Shown: in pieces, positions 1 through 7,049 of the stretch
Layout of the letters: each line of letters starts with the position of its first letter
Numbering within the stretch: position 1 is the stretch's first letter
DNA from: an uncultured Clostridia bacterium
GTDB taxonomy: Bacteria; Bacillota; Clostridia; Oscillospirales; Oscillospiraceae
Assembly: GCA_946060825.1 (NCBI GenBank)
Contig: CAMGPO010000057.1
Location: forward strand, 1 to 7,317
DNA: 7,317 nt
Direction of reading: 5' to 3'
The notes under the pieces: model-generated
What the model saw: only the letters and a program-made list of their open reading frames with translations
The model's database searches: none
Told to the model about the DNA's origin: nothing
Program-made: the position numbers and the translations under genes

Positions 1-515
1 GACGCATCGGCGCTGAGACCCCCGACTGGAACGCTCTGAGCCACTTCGGCGTTCTGCCCGCCGCGGCCACCGTCACCGTTGGTGCGGCCCTGTTCCCCCG
101 CATCGACGTGGACAAGGAGTTGGCCGAGCTGGAAGCCCTGAGCCAGGCCGCCAAGGCCCCCAAGGAGGACCCCCTGCCCGAGCCGCTGCCCCAGATCGAC
201 TTCGACACCTTCTCCAAGGTCGAGATGACCGTGGTCAAGGTGCTGGAGTGCGAGGCGGTCAAAAAGTCGGAAAAACTGCTGAAGTTCCAGCTCGACGACG
301 GCACCGGGACGCCCCGGCAGATTCTCTCCGGCATCGCCAAGTACTACAAGCCCGAGGAACTGGTCGGCAAGACCCTGGTCGCCGTGACCAACCTGGCGCC
401 CCGGAAGATGATGGGCCGTGAGTCCAACGGCATGCTGCTCTCCGCCGAGCGCGGCGACAAGCTGCACCTGGTCATGCTGGACGACAGCGTCCCCGCCGGC
501 GCCCGGCTGGTGTAA
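1..515 (+). CDS. metG: Methionyl-tRNA synthetase, C-terminal part (5' end outside window)
   Basis: This is the last 170 residues of the cytoplasmic enzyme that charges tRNA-Met with methionine. The frame is open from base 3 and ends at TAA 513-515, so the gene begins upstream; the GTG at 108 is internal and not a start. The first residues (ETPDWNALSHFG, then the VTVGAALFPRID stretch) match the end of the MetRS helical anticodon-binding region. A charged Glu/Ala/Pro-rich linker follows. The last ~105 residues are the EMAPII/Trbp111-type OB-fold tRNA-binding domain, shown by FSKVEMTVVKV, the KSEKLLKFQLDDG strand, RQILSGIA, NLAPRKMMGRESNGM and a final GARLV. In many bacteria this domain dimerises MetRS and adds nonspecific tRNA affinity. 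A hairpin terminator follows 12 bases after the stop. It is convergent with the mrdA operon. A stand-alone tRNA-binding protein is excluded by the catalytic-core-type sequence upstream in the same frame. Confidence 0.95.
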   Translation, partial: RIGAETPDWNALSHFGVLPAAATVTVGAALFPRIDVDKELAELEALSQAAKAPKEDPLPEPLPQIDFDTFSKVEMTVVKVLECEAVKKSEKLLKFQLDDGTGTPRQILSGIAKYYKPEELVGKTLVAVTNLAPRKMMGRESNGMLLSAERGDKLHLVMLDDSVPAGARLV

Positions 516-527
516 CCCCACAACAAC

Positions 528-555
528 AAAACCCCGCCGCACGGCGGGGTTTTTG
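528..555 (+). terminator. Intrinsic terminator of metG
   Basis: A GC-rich stem (CCCCGCC at 532-538 with GGCGGGG at 543-549) closes a four-base loop and is followed by five T residues (550-554). Flanking A residues at 528-531 extend the stem by A-T pairs. It starts just after the metG stop. Read on the minus strand the same hairpin is followed by TTTTGTTGTTG, so it could also back up termination of the leftward operon. Confidence 0.93.
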
Positions 556-589
556 TCTGTCATTCTGAGGCGATGGCAGGAATAGGAAG

Positions 590-615
590 AAACCCGGCCT
601 TTTGGCCGGGTTTTT
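590..615. terminator. Bidirectional terminator between convergent metG and mrdA
   Basis: A perfect 10-bp inverted repeat (AAACCCGGCC at 590-599 with GGCCGGGTTT at 604-613) has a four-base loop. Rightward it is followed by TTTTT (611-615). Leftward the T tract is broken (TTTCTTCC) but still U-rich. It lies 18 bases beyond the mrdA stop, so it is the natural end of the leftward operon and a second stop for metG read-through. Confidence 0.9.
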
Positions 616-633
616 GCAGTTCACTCCGGTTTC

Positions 634-2754
634 TTAGTTGATAATGCCTTCGGCGTAGGTGACCTCCTGGGTGCTGTCCTCGGTGAAGTACGCGTCGAGG
701 ATCGCTCTGGCGATGGGGCCAAGGGAGGCGCCGCTGCCGCCCTTTTCCACATAGATGGCAATGGCGATCTGGGGATCCTCTGCCGGGGCGAAGCAGAGGA
801 AGGAGGCGTGGCTGGAGCCGCCGGCGTCATGCTCGGCGGTGCCGGTCTTGGCGCAGACCGTGATCGGATAGTCGGCAAAGGTCTTGCGGGCTGTGCCCTC
901 GGCGGTGTCCGTGGCACAGAGGGTCATGCCGTAGAGAATGGCGTTCATGGCCTTGTCGGAGATGTCCAGCTTGCTGACGACCTCCGGCTCGTTCTGCTTG
1001 AGCAGCTCGGAGTAGTCGGCGGAGACAACCCGCTGCAGGAAGGTGTCGCGGTACCGGGTGCCATTATTGGCCAGGGTGGCGGCGTAGGTAGCGAGCTGCA
1101 GCACCGTGAACTTATTTTCCGACTGGCCGATGGCGGCCATCAGGGCGTCGGCACCGTAGAAACCCTGCTGGTCATTTTCATACAGCATGGCCTTGGTCTC
1201 GGCGTTGGCACGGTAGCCCACGGCCTCTGACAGCTCCACGCCGGTGCTCTCGCCCAGGCCCATGGCCTTGGCCACCTCGTCGATGGGGTCGATGGTGTGG
1301 CCGAACTTGTAATAGATCTGGTTGGCCACTTCATAGAAGTAGTAGTTGCAGGAGACGGACAAGGCGCGGGGCAGATCCACCATGCCGTGGGTGAGGCCGT
1401 AGTTCTTGTAGACCATACACTTCGGCGTGAAGCCCTCGTCCTCATAATAGGTGTAGACGCCCTCGTCCTCAATGCCCTGGAGCGGATCCATGTCCAGAGC
1501 GTCCACGGCAGCGATGCCGGTGACCATCTTGAAGGTGGAGCCGGGGTTGTAGATGGCCTGAAGGGCCCGGTTGTAAAGGGGCGCGTAGGGATCCTCCAGC
1601 AGCTCCTCAAAGTCCTCGGAATAGGTTGAGAGATTGTAGGTCGGGTAGCTGGCGCAGGCCAGGACTTCGCCCTCCGACCCATCGGCGCAGCTCACGACGA
1701 CCACGGCGCCGCCTTCGGCGTCTTTGCCGGTGCCGTCATTGTCGCTGTTGCTGCTGGTGGAGAGACCGTTCTCCCGGACATTTTCAATGTGGGCGGCCAG
1801 AGCGTCCTCCGCGACCATCTGCAGGTCGAGGTCGATGGTCAGCTCCACATTGTCGCCGGCCTCCGGCTCCTTGGTATAGGTCTCCTCCAGCACCTCGCCG
1901 TCGGCAGAGAGGACGGTCTTTTTCTCGCCGTCGGTGCCGTGGAGGTAGGACTCGAAGGCCTTTTCAAAGCCCTCCTTGCCCACATAGGCGTCCATGGAGT
2001 AGTCCTGCTCCTTGTAGACCTCGTATTCCTCGGCGGTCATCTTGCCCACGCTGCCGAGAATGTGGGCCGCGTAGGTGGTGTTGTACTGGCGGATCGTCGT
2101 AGTCTCCACATTGACGCCGGGAATGTTCAGCTCGATCAGGGCGGCAAGCTGCTCCGAGGAGACGTCATAGCTCAGCACATAGGTGGAGAGGGCATAGACA
2201 TAGTGGCGCAGCTCCAGTTCATAGCGGATGCCCACGACCTTGCGGGCATCCTCGTCACTCCAATCCTCGGGCACCCGGTAGACGTCCCGGAGCTGCTTCA
2301 TCAGGCTGGTAGCCGTCATGTCGAGGTCCCAGTCCCGCTCGGTCATGAAGGTCTTGAAGTAGCTCTGCCAGTTGGTGCTCAGGTCCTCATAGGTGGAGAC
2401 GTAGGGAGCTTCCCTCGAAATGGGAAGGTGGTCGGTATATTCCAGGCCCATCTCGTTACACTGGTTAACCAGGGTCAGCAGGTTCCGGTTGGTACTCTGG
2501 GTGCTGTAGATGATATAGTCGTTGATGGTCAGGTTGTAGCTGGCCCGGTTGGAGACCAGAACGGTGCCGTTGCGGTCGAGGATGTTGCCCCGGGCGGCGG
2601 AAACATGGGTCAGGAAGGTGTAGGTGTCCGTGGTGGAGACAACGTCCTCCGACGCTGAGACCTGCACCCGGTACAGCCGTCCGATGAAAATGCCCATGAC
2701 GAGCAGCACGGCCGTGAGCAGCAATGTGATGCGAATGGTGGTTTTGTATTCCAT
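634..2754 (-). CDS. mrdA: Penicillin-binding protein 2 (class B transpeptidase of the elongasome)
   Basis: This is a 706-residue monofunctional D,D-transpeptidase that cross-links peptidoglycan during lateral wall growth, normally with RodA, MreC and MreD. An N-terminal membrane anchor (about residues 8-27) is followed by the pedestal domain with the class B signature RGNILDRNG (55-63). The transpeptidase domain has all three catalytic boxes: STFK with the nucleophile Ser406 and Lys409, SCN at 468-470, and KTGTA at 636-640. It is longer than E. coli PBP2 (633 residues). The extra length lies partly in the pedestal (about 97-200) and in a Ser/Asn/Asp/Gly-rich linker at about 330-348, just before the transpeptidase fold. 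The ATG at 2754-2752 is preceded by GGGAGG six bases away, and mreD stops within that spacer, so translation is probably coupled. SpoVD/FtsI-type PBPs are the alternative, but position behind mreCD and the absence of a visible C-terminal PASTA domain favour PBP2. Confidence 0.93.
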   Translation of the reverse strand: MEYKTTIRITLLLTAVLLVMGIFIGRLYRVQVSASEDVVSTTDTYTFLTHVSAARGNILDRNGTVLVSNRASYNLTINDYIIYSTQSTNRNLLTLVNQCNEMGLEYTDHLPISREAPYVSTYEDLSTNWQSYFKTFMTERDWDLDMTATSLMKQLRDVYRVPEDWSDEDARKVVGIRYELELRHYVYALSTYVLSYDVSSEQLAALIELNIPGVNVETTTIRQYNTTYAAHILGSVGKMTAEEYEVYKEQDYSMDAYVGKEGFEKAFESYLHGTDGEKKTVLSADGEVLEETYTKEPEAGDNVELTIDLDLQMVAEDALAAHIENVRENGLSTSSNSDNDGTGKDAEGGAVVVVSCADGSEGEVLACASYPTYNLSTYSEDFEELLEDPYAPLYNRALQAIYNPGSTFKMVTGIAAVDALDMDPLQGIEDEGVYTYYEDEGFTPKCMVYKNYGLTHGMVDLPRALSVSCNYYFYEVANQIYYKFGHTIDPIDEVAKAMGLGESTGVELSEAVGYRANAETKAMLYENDQQGFYGADALMAAIGQSENKFTVLQLATYAATLANNGTRYRDTFLQRVVSADYSELLKQNEPEVVSKLDISDKAMNAILYGMTLCATDTAEGTARKTFADYPITVCAKTGTAEHDAGGSSHASFLCFAPAEDPQIAIAIYVEKGGSGASLGPIARAILDAYFTEDSTQEVTYAEGIIN

Positions 2755-2757
2755 AGA

Positions 2758-3276
2758 TTACCTCCCGATCCGGGAAACAGCCCATGCACCGAGATAAAAC
2801 AGGGGATAGGCGAGAACGGAGAACAGAATTTCCGGCAGCAGGACTGTCTGCCACAGAGCGGCGGCCACGGAGCCGATGTAAACGCGGAACAGGAACGCTG
2901 CGCCCTCGCAGACCGTCAGGCCCAGCAGGCTGAGGATCAGGGCCGGGACAAAGGTGCGGGTGTAGAAGTGATCACAGACAGAACCGGCCAGAGCGGCTGT
3001 CAGGGTCAGGGTAACGATGTAGATGGGGCCGCAGTCGGCGCCGGAGAGGCAGTAGACCGCGCTGGCCAGCAGGGTGAACAGGGCAGCCCGCTCGGCCCCC
3101 TCCCGGACGGCCACGCAGACCACGCATGTGGGCACCACACAGAGAGCAATGCCGCTGATGGTCATCTTGGGCAGAACGATGGTCTGCAGCAGCATCGCGA
3201 AGAGAAAAAGGACGGCATAGAGAGTCCATTTGAGGATCTCGGTCAGCTGCCGCCGGGAAAAGAGTTCAGAGAAGAT
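2758..3276 (-). CDS. mreD: Rod shape-determining protein MreD, apparent ATC start
   Basis: MreD is a small integral membrane protein of the elongasome that partners MreC. From the proposed start the product has 172 residues, a normal MreD length, with about five or six hydrophobic segments (roughly 16-34, 41-57, 66-79, 84-101, 108-133, 146-166) and the basic end VSRIGR. Identity rests on this topology, on size and on position between mreC and PBP2. No ATG, GTG or TTG lies in frame between 3441 (deep inside mreC) and the ATG at 3195-3193, which would remove most of the first membrane segment. The best start is ATC at 3276-3274, six bases behind a strong GGAGGGAGGG Shine-Dalgarno (3292-3283). 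CTG at 3246-3244 is possible but has no good ribosome site. The gene follows mreC after a 46-base gap and ends in the mrdA ribosome site. The start is uncertain and the gene itself is not. Confidence 0.85.
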   Translation of the reverse strand: MFSELFSRRQLTEILKWTLYAVLFLFAMLLQTIVLPKMTISGIALCVVPTCVVCVAVREGAERAALFTLLASAVYCLSGADCGPIYIVTLTLTAALAGSVCDHFYTRTFVPALILSLLGLTVCEGAAFLFRVYIGSVAAALWQTVLLPEILFSVLAYPLFYLGAWAVSRIGR

Positions 3277-3282
3277 AGGAAG

Positions 3283-3292
3283 CCCTCCCTCC
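3283..3292 (-). promoter_or_regulatory. Shine-Dalgarno that decides the mreD start
   Basis: GGAGGGAGGG on the minus strand in the 46-base mreC-mreD gap. Its 3' end is six bases from the in-frame ATC at 3276. No standard start codon lies at a usable distance in the mreD frame, which is the main argument for ATC initiation. Confidence 0.7.
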
Positions 3293-3322
3293 GGAGATTT
3301 GGAGATATCCGCCGCCGGGCGG

Positions 3323-4153
3323 TCAGTTGGTGTCGTAGTCGGTGATGAGGAACACCTGCTCCAGGCTGCCGAAGTCCACGGCGGCGTCCAGAATGGCGTA
3401 CTTGGAGACGCCCGTCTCGTCCAGGCCCGCGTCGGACACATAGCCGAGGATCAGATCCTTGGGGTAGAGGGTGGAGCCGGTGGTGACCACCTGGTCGCCG
3501 TTTTTCATGACAGCGTCGGTAGGCAGGTAGCTGAGCCGCAGGCTGCCGCTTTCGCCGGTGCGGTAGGAGCCCTCGACCACGCCGGTGTAGCCGGTGCTGG
3601 AAACGCTGGCGCTGATTTCCAGGGAGGAATCAAGGATCGTGGTGATGGTGGCCCAGTTCTCGCCCACGGCGGTGACCAGGCCGACAACCTGGCCGAACTC
3701 GGTCACGGCGCACATACCCTCCTCCAGGCCGTCCAGCCGGCCCTTGTTGACGGTGAAGGTGCTCTTCCAGTTGGTGGAATCCCAGGCGATGATGTATGCC
3801 GAGAGGAACTGGTAGTCGTCATGCTCTTCGGCCATGTTCAGCAGTTCCCGGAGCCGCTCGTTTTCCCGTTCCAGAGTGTCGGCAGAGCGGATGGACTCCT
3901 CCATGGAAGCGATCTTCTCCTGGAGAACCGTGTTCTCCGCCTGAAGATTTTCATAGTTGTAGGCGTAGTTGTAGAACCGTTCCACTGACCGGGTCGCCGA
4001 GGCGGTCAAACTGCGGACGGGACCCATCAGTGTCTGAACCAGGTTGGTGACGCCGCTGCCGGAGAAAGTAGAGACCACAGCAATGAACACCGCCAGCACC
4101 ACCGCCGCAATCAGGATAATCCGGACTTTTTTGGAAAAAAACTGCTTTTTCAA
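3323..4153 (-). CDS. mreC: Rod shape-determining protein MreC (TTG start)
   Basis: MreC is a bitopic membrane protein that links the MreB/RodA core to PBP2 and activates it outside the membrane. The 276-residue product begins with a basic stretch (KKQFFSKKVR) and one membrane segment (about 10-30). A coiled coil follows (about 66-112, with NLQAENTVLQEKI and LERENERLRELL). The double beta-barrel region carries family motifs: NKGRLDGLEEGM (136-147), GQVVGLVTAV, VVTTGSTLYPKDLILGYV (222-239) and DAAVDFGSLEQVFLI (256-270). Start choice: upstream in-frame codons lie inside maf and read as its shadow. TTG at 4153-4151 follows a GAGGTGA ribosome site that itself contains the maf TGA stop, giving a four-base gap and probable translational coupling. 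The stop is TGA at 3325-3323. No mreB lies next to it. Confidence 0.94.
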   Translation of the reverse strand: MKKQFFSKKVRIILIAAVVLAVFIAVVSTFSGSGVTNLVQTLMGPVRSLTASATRSVERFYNYAYNYENLQAENTVLQEKIASMEESIRSADTLERENERLRELLNMAEEHDDYQFLSAYIIAWDSTNWKSTFTVNKGRLDGLEEGMCAVTEFGQVVGLVTAVGENWATITTILDSSLEISASVSSTGYTGVVEGSYRTGESGSLRLSYLPTDAVMKNGDQVVTTGSTLYPKDLILGYVSDAGLDETGVSKYAILDAAVDFGSLEQVFLITDYDTN

Positions 4154-4157
4154 AGGA

Positions 4158-4745
4158 TCACCTCGTCTCAGCCCCGCCGAGGACGGCGACGCCGAACTGT
4201 TGTAAAATCTGGGAGAGCCGGCACAGAGGCAGACCCATGACGTTGAAATAGTCGCCCCGCAGGGACTCGACGAAGATGGAGGCCAAACCCTGGATGCCGT
4301 AGGCCCCGGCCTTGTCCATCGGCTCGCCGGTATGGACGTAGGCGGCAATCTCCGCCTCTGTCAGCAGCCGGAACCGGACGCCAGTCACATCCACCTCGGT
4401 GACGGCCCGCTCCCGGGTGCAGACGGTCACGCCGGTACGAACCTGATGCTCCCGGCCGGAGAGCAGGCGCAGCATCTCCGCCGCCTCCGCCGCCGTATGG
4501 GGTTTGCCGAGGATCCGGTCGTCCACACAGACGATGGTGTCGGCGGCGATCACGATATCGTCCTCCGCCGCGGCGGGCAGGACAGCCATTGCCTTGGCCC
4601 GGCAGATGCGGGCCACCTCAGCCTCCGCGCCCAGGGCGGGATCCATGGTCTCGTCGATGTCGGCGGTCTTTACGGTAAAGGCCAGGCCCAGCGTCCGCAG
4701 CAGCTCCTGCCGCCGGGGCGAGGCCGAGGCCAGAATCAGAGCCAT
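4158..4745 (-). CDS. maf: Maf-family nucleoside triphosphate pyrophosphatase
   Basis: This 195-residue cytoplasmic protein belongs to the Maf/YhdE house-cleaning family, which hydrolyses dTTP, UTP and modified pyrimidine nucleotides to monophosphates. Overexpression in Bacillus subtilis blocks septation, hence the older name septum formation inhibitor. The family motifs are all present: SASPRRQELL (7-16), DIDE (29-32), AADT with the likely catalytic Asp69 (67-70), GKP (80-82), LSGREHQVRTGV (95-106), DKAGAYGIQG (144-153) and GDYFNVMGLPL (164-174). The intact Asp box and full length suggest an active enzyme. The ATG (4745-4743) is one base from the stop of the U32 gene, with GAGGAG nine bases upstream inside that gene. 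Location directly ahead of mreC is common in Firmicutes. Confidence 0.95.
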   Translation of the reverse strand: MALILASASPRRQELLRTLGLAFTVKTADIDETMDPALGAEAEVARICRAKAMAVLPAAAEDDIVIAADTIVCVDDRILGKPHTAAEAAEMLRLLSGREHQVRTGVTVCTRERAVTEVDVTGVRFRLLTEAEIAAYVHTGEPMDKAGAYGIQGLASIFVESLRGDYFNVMGLPLCRLSQILQQFGVAVLGGAETR

Positions 4746-4746
4746 C

Positions 4747-6831
4747 TCATTCCACTCCTCGCTGATAGAGTCCCCTGGTGCAGCCGGCGGGATCGAAGGG
4801 TGCCGCCGCCTCGTAGTCGGCGATGACCCGGGAGACCTCGCCGGGGTTCTCCGTGGTGAACTGCAGCCGCACCGCCCAAAGGCCCAGGGACTGCAGGGCC
4901 TTGCGCTTGTCCAGCAGGTAGAGCTTCTTGCCGTTGAGCAGGACGCTGCGGCAGGTGCCGGGGTCCCGGACGATGGGGAACTCCTGTCCCCGCCGGTCCA
5001 CCAGCTTGGTAGGGCTGCCAGTGCAGGCGCAGACGCCCGTCCGGTTCCGGATCAGGCAATTCTCCGTCAGCATCAGGGGCAGGCGGCCGTAGACCAGCAG
5101 CTCCGCCGGGACGGCCTTGCTGAGATCCCGGATCTGGGGCAGGGTCATCTCAAAGGAGCAGAGCAGAGAACTGAGGCCCTGCTGCCGCAGGCAGTCCACC
5201 GTCCTCGAATTGAACACGTTGAGGCCAAAATCGCCCCGTACCCGGAAACCCAGAGCCCGGGCCTCGGCGATTTGACCCAGGTTGCCGGTCAGCACCGAGG
5301 TGATACCCAGCGTGCGGGCCGTGGCGAGCTGGCTGAGGACGTTCCGCGCCTCTCCATCCCGGATAACCCGGGGCAGAACGGCGCACAGCTCCGTTGCCTC
5401 CGGGATGGATCGGGCGATCTCCCGGTGCTCCGTGATCTCGCTCAGGGGCACATAGAGCACCGCCGGCTTTGCCGCGAGCACCTTCCGGGTGATCTGCCCG
5501 GCCCGCAGCACCGAGACCGTCAACGCCGGGGGCGTCTTGGGACCGGCCACTGCGACCGGATCGGAGAGCTTGCCGAATTTCGGCGTCTCCTGGCGGCCGC
5601 GTACGGCAGCCAGCTCGGACAGCACCTCCCGCCGCATGGCGTTGACCGCCGCAGCGGGCAGGGTCAGGCCCGGGTCGATCTTGGCCCGGAAGCTGCCGAG
5701 ATAGAAGGGCGTACCGCCCGTTTTCTGAAGCCGCGCACCCAGCTCCTCCTCCGTCAGGGGCCGGTGAATGGCCCGCTGGGGGATCTCGCCGGTGGTGCGG
5801 CAGGTATTGCCCCGGTCATCCTCCGCCGCCAGCATCGCCGGCTGATCTCGGGAGACAAGGGCATAGAACTTCACCGGCACCCGGGGGCGTTCGCCGGTCT
5901 CATAGGTGGCCCGGGCGGAGGCCAGCAGAGTGCGGTCCTCCCGGGTCTCCTGCCGGACGCCGAACATGGCCGGGCCGGTCTCTCCTGTATAGTAGCCCTC
6001 GGTGAAGCCCTGGCGGGAGAAAATGTTGGTGAGGTCGCGGGCGTCCCCGGCGGTGATGGGGTTACCATCCAGGACACTGCGGTAGATGCGCACGACAGTG
6101 GCGACGTACTCCGGCCGCTTGGCCCGGCCCTCGAGCTTGATGGAGGCCACGCCCATCCGCTCCAGGTCACGCAGGCGGTCAATCAGACAGTTGTCCTTGA
6201 GGCTCAGGGGGTAGCGGTCCTCGAAGCGGCCATAACCGTAGGGCAGGCGGCAGGGCTGGGCACACTGGCCCCGGTTACCGCTGCGGGTGCCGATGACCGA
6301 GGAGAGGTAGCACTGGCCGGAGTAGCACATACAGAGGGCGCCGTGGACAAAGACCTCGATCTCCACCGGGCTTCTCTGGCAGATATAGGCGATATCCTCC
6401 CGGGGCAGTTCCCGGGCCAGAACGACCCGGCTGACGCCCAGGGCGGCGGCCTGCTTCACGCCCTCCAGGGAGTGGATGCTCATCTGGGTGCTGGCGTGGA
6501 CGGGAATCTCCGGCGCGATCTCCCGGCAGAGGGAGACAACGCCCAGATCCTGAACGATGAAAGCGTCCACACCGCGGCGGGCCGCCATGCGGATGACCTC
6601 CGCCACCTTCGGCAGCTCCCGGTCGGAGGCCAGGGTGTTCAGCGTCAGATGGACGGCTGCCCCACGGACATGGCAGTAGGCCACGGCCTCCTGCAGCTCG
6701 TCCGGTGTGAAATTTTTCGCGCCCATGCGGGCGTTGAACGCGCCGCTGCCGAGATAGACCGCGTCGGCGCCATTCTGAACGGCGGCGCGGAGCGCTTCCA
6801 TGGAGCCGGCCGGCGCCAGCAATTCGAGCAT
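4747..6831 (-). CDS. U32-family protein, long two-domain form (RlhA-like)
   Basis: This 694-residue protein is the first gene of the operon. The N-terminal U32 domain (about 1-290) opens with LELLAPAGSMEAL and carries the family signature at 159-177 (EVFVHGALC followed by YSGQC), then GNRGQCAQPCR. Cys167, Cys174, Cys190 and Cys194 are the likely [4Fe-4S] ligands. A linker domain resembling DUF3656 follows (roughly 300-420), then a second barrel-like half (about 435-675) with YGRLPLMLTENC (581-592). This length and order resemble E. coli RlhA/YdcP, which is needed for hydroxylation of 23S rRNA C2501, rather than the shorter TrhP/YegQ proteins. I therefore expect RNA hydroxylation, not proteolysis, but the exact substrate cannot be read from the sequence. 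The ATG at 6831-6829 has GAGGG seven bases upstream. A collagenase-type annotation is likely in databases and is probably historical. Confidence 0.88.
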   Translation of the reverse strand: MLELLAPAGSMEALRAAVQNGADAVYLGSGAFNARMGAKNFTPDELQEAVAYCHVRGAAVHLTLNTLASDRELPKVAEVIRMAARRGVDAFIVQDLGVVSLCREIAPEIPVHASTQMSIHSLEGVKQAAALGVSRVVLARELPREDIAYICQRSPVEIEVFVHGALCMCYSGQCYLSSVIGTRSGNRGQCAQPCRLPYGYGRFEDRYPLSLKDNCLIDRLRDLERMGVASIKLEGRAKRPEYVATVVRIYRSVLDGNPITAGDARDLTNIFSRQGFTEGYYTGETGPAMFGVRQETREDRTLLASARATYETGERPRVPVKFYALVSRDQPAMLAAEDDRGNTCRTTGEIPQRAIHRPLTEEELGARLQKTGGTPFYLGSFRAKIDPGLTLPAAAVNAMRREVLSELAAVRGRQETPKFGKLSDPVAVAGPKTPPALTVSVLRAGQITRKVLAAKPAVLYVPLSEITEHREIARSIPEATELCAVLPRVIRDGEARNVLSQLATARTLGITSVLTGNLGQIAEARALGFRVRGDFGLNVFNSRTVDCLRQQGLSSLLCSFEMTLPQIRDLSKAVPAELLVYGRLPLMLTENCLIRNRTGVCACTGSPTKLVDRRGQEFPIVRDPGTCRSVLLNGKKLYLLDKRKALQSLGLWAVRLQFTTENPGEVSRVIADYEAAAPFDPAGCTRGLYQRGVE

Positions 6832-6866
6832 ATAAAATCCCTCATTTTTCGGAATGATCCAGGAAA

Positions 6867-6881
6867 AGGCGGAGACCGCCT
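6867..6881 (-). promoter_or_regulatory. Leader hairpin, possible weak attenuator of the mre operon
   Basis: On the minus strand AGGCGG, a three-base TCT loop and CCGCCT form a perfect six-base-pair stem in the 5' leader. The next bases read TTTCC, so the transcript has a run of four U (counting the last stem base) before CC. It lies between the predicted transcription start (about 6897) and the U32 ATG. A short U run makes it a poor terminator, so partial attenuation or mRNA protection are equal possibilities. Confidence 0.4.
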
Positions 6882-6902
6882 GAAATTTTCGATACGGAGT
6901 TT

Positions 6903-6911
6903 ATTATATCA
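6903..6911 (-). promoter_or_regulatory. Extended -10 promoter of the U32-maf-mreC-mreD-mrdA operon
   Basis: The minus strand reads TGATATAAT (6911 to 6903): a perfect TATAAT -10 with the TGn extension. At 17-bp spacing the -35 is only TTTTCC (6931-6926), a weak match, which an extended -10 tolerates. Expected start is near 6897, leaving a leader of about 65 bases before the ATG at 6831. No other convincing promoter is seen before the operon's genes, whose tight spacing suggests one transcript. Confidence 0.65.
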
Positions 6912-6942
6912 TAAAAGGAGGTGGAGGAAAAGGGCGGAAACA

Positions 6943-6960
6943 AAAAAGTTACAACTTTTT
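6943..6960. repeat. AT-rich palindrome, 8-bp arms
   Basis: AAAAAGTT and AACTTTTT are separated by AC, an 18-base symmetrical AT-rich site in otherwise GC-rich DNA. It lies just upstream of the -35 of the leftward operon and between the two divergent promoters. That fits a dimeric regulator site, though a weak AT-only hairpin is also possible. Confidence 0.5.
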
Positions 6961-7049
6961 ACGGTTCCTTTCCCGCCGGCCCGCGCTTCCGCCGCGGCTC
7001 GGTCATATTTCCCAAAAAGCCGCCGCCCTTCGGCAGAAACTTTGTCTCA

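Noticed and set aside
108..515. Separate small tRNA-binding protein starting at GTG 108
   Set aside because: The frame is open upstream to the window edge and reads as the MetRS core, so this is the C-terminal part of metG.
1789..2658. A 289-codon plus-strand frame across mrdA, plus similar ones at 808-1230, 1297-1629 and 1626-2102
   Set aside because: They are antisense to a clear PBP2 with all catalytic motifs. Their Val/Gly/His-rich or Arg/Pro-rich composition is typical of shadow frames in GC-rich genes.
3277..3441. mreD start at the ATG at 3441
   Set aside because: It lies deep in mreC and adds 55 residues of Pro/Thr/Ser-rich shadow sequence before the ribosome site that fits the real start.
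4154..4348. N-terminal extension of mreC to 4348
   Set aside because: The extra 65 residues overlap maf out of frame and are Pro/Ser/Arg-rich. The TTG at 4153 has a proper ribosome site and gives a normal MreC N-terminus.
3230..4826. Plus-strand frames at 3230-3988, 3594-3815, 3796-4050 and 4332-4826
   Set aside because: All are antisense to mreC, mreD or maf, with no ribosome site or recognisable domain.
7013..7035. Minus-strand terminator-like sequence (GCCG ... CGGC followed by TTTTT)
   Set aside because: The stem has only four pairs with an eight-base loop, and no minus-strand gene is seen to its right that would need it.
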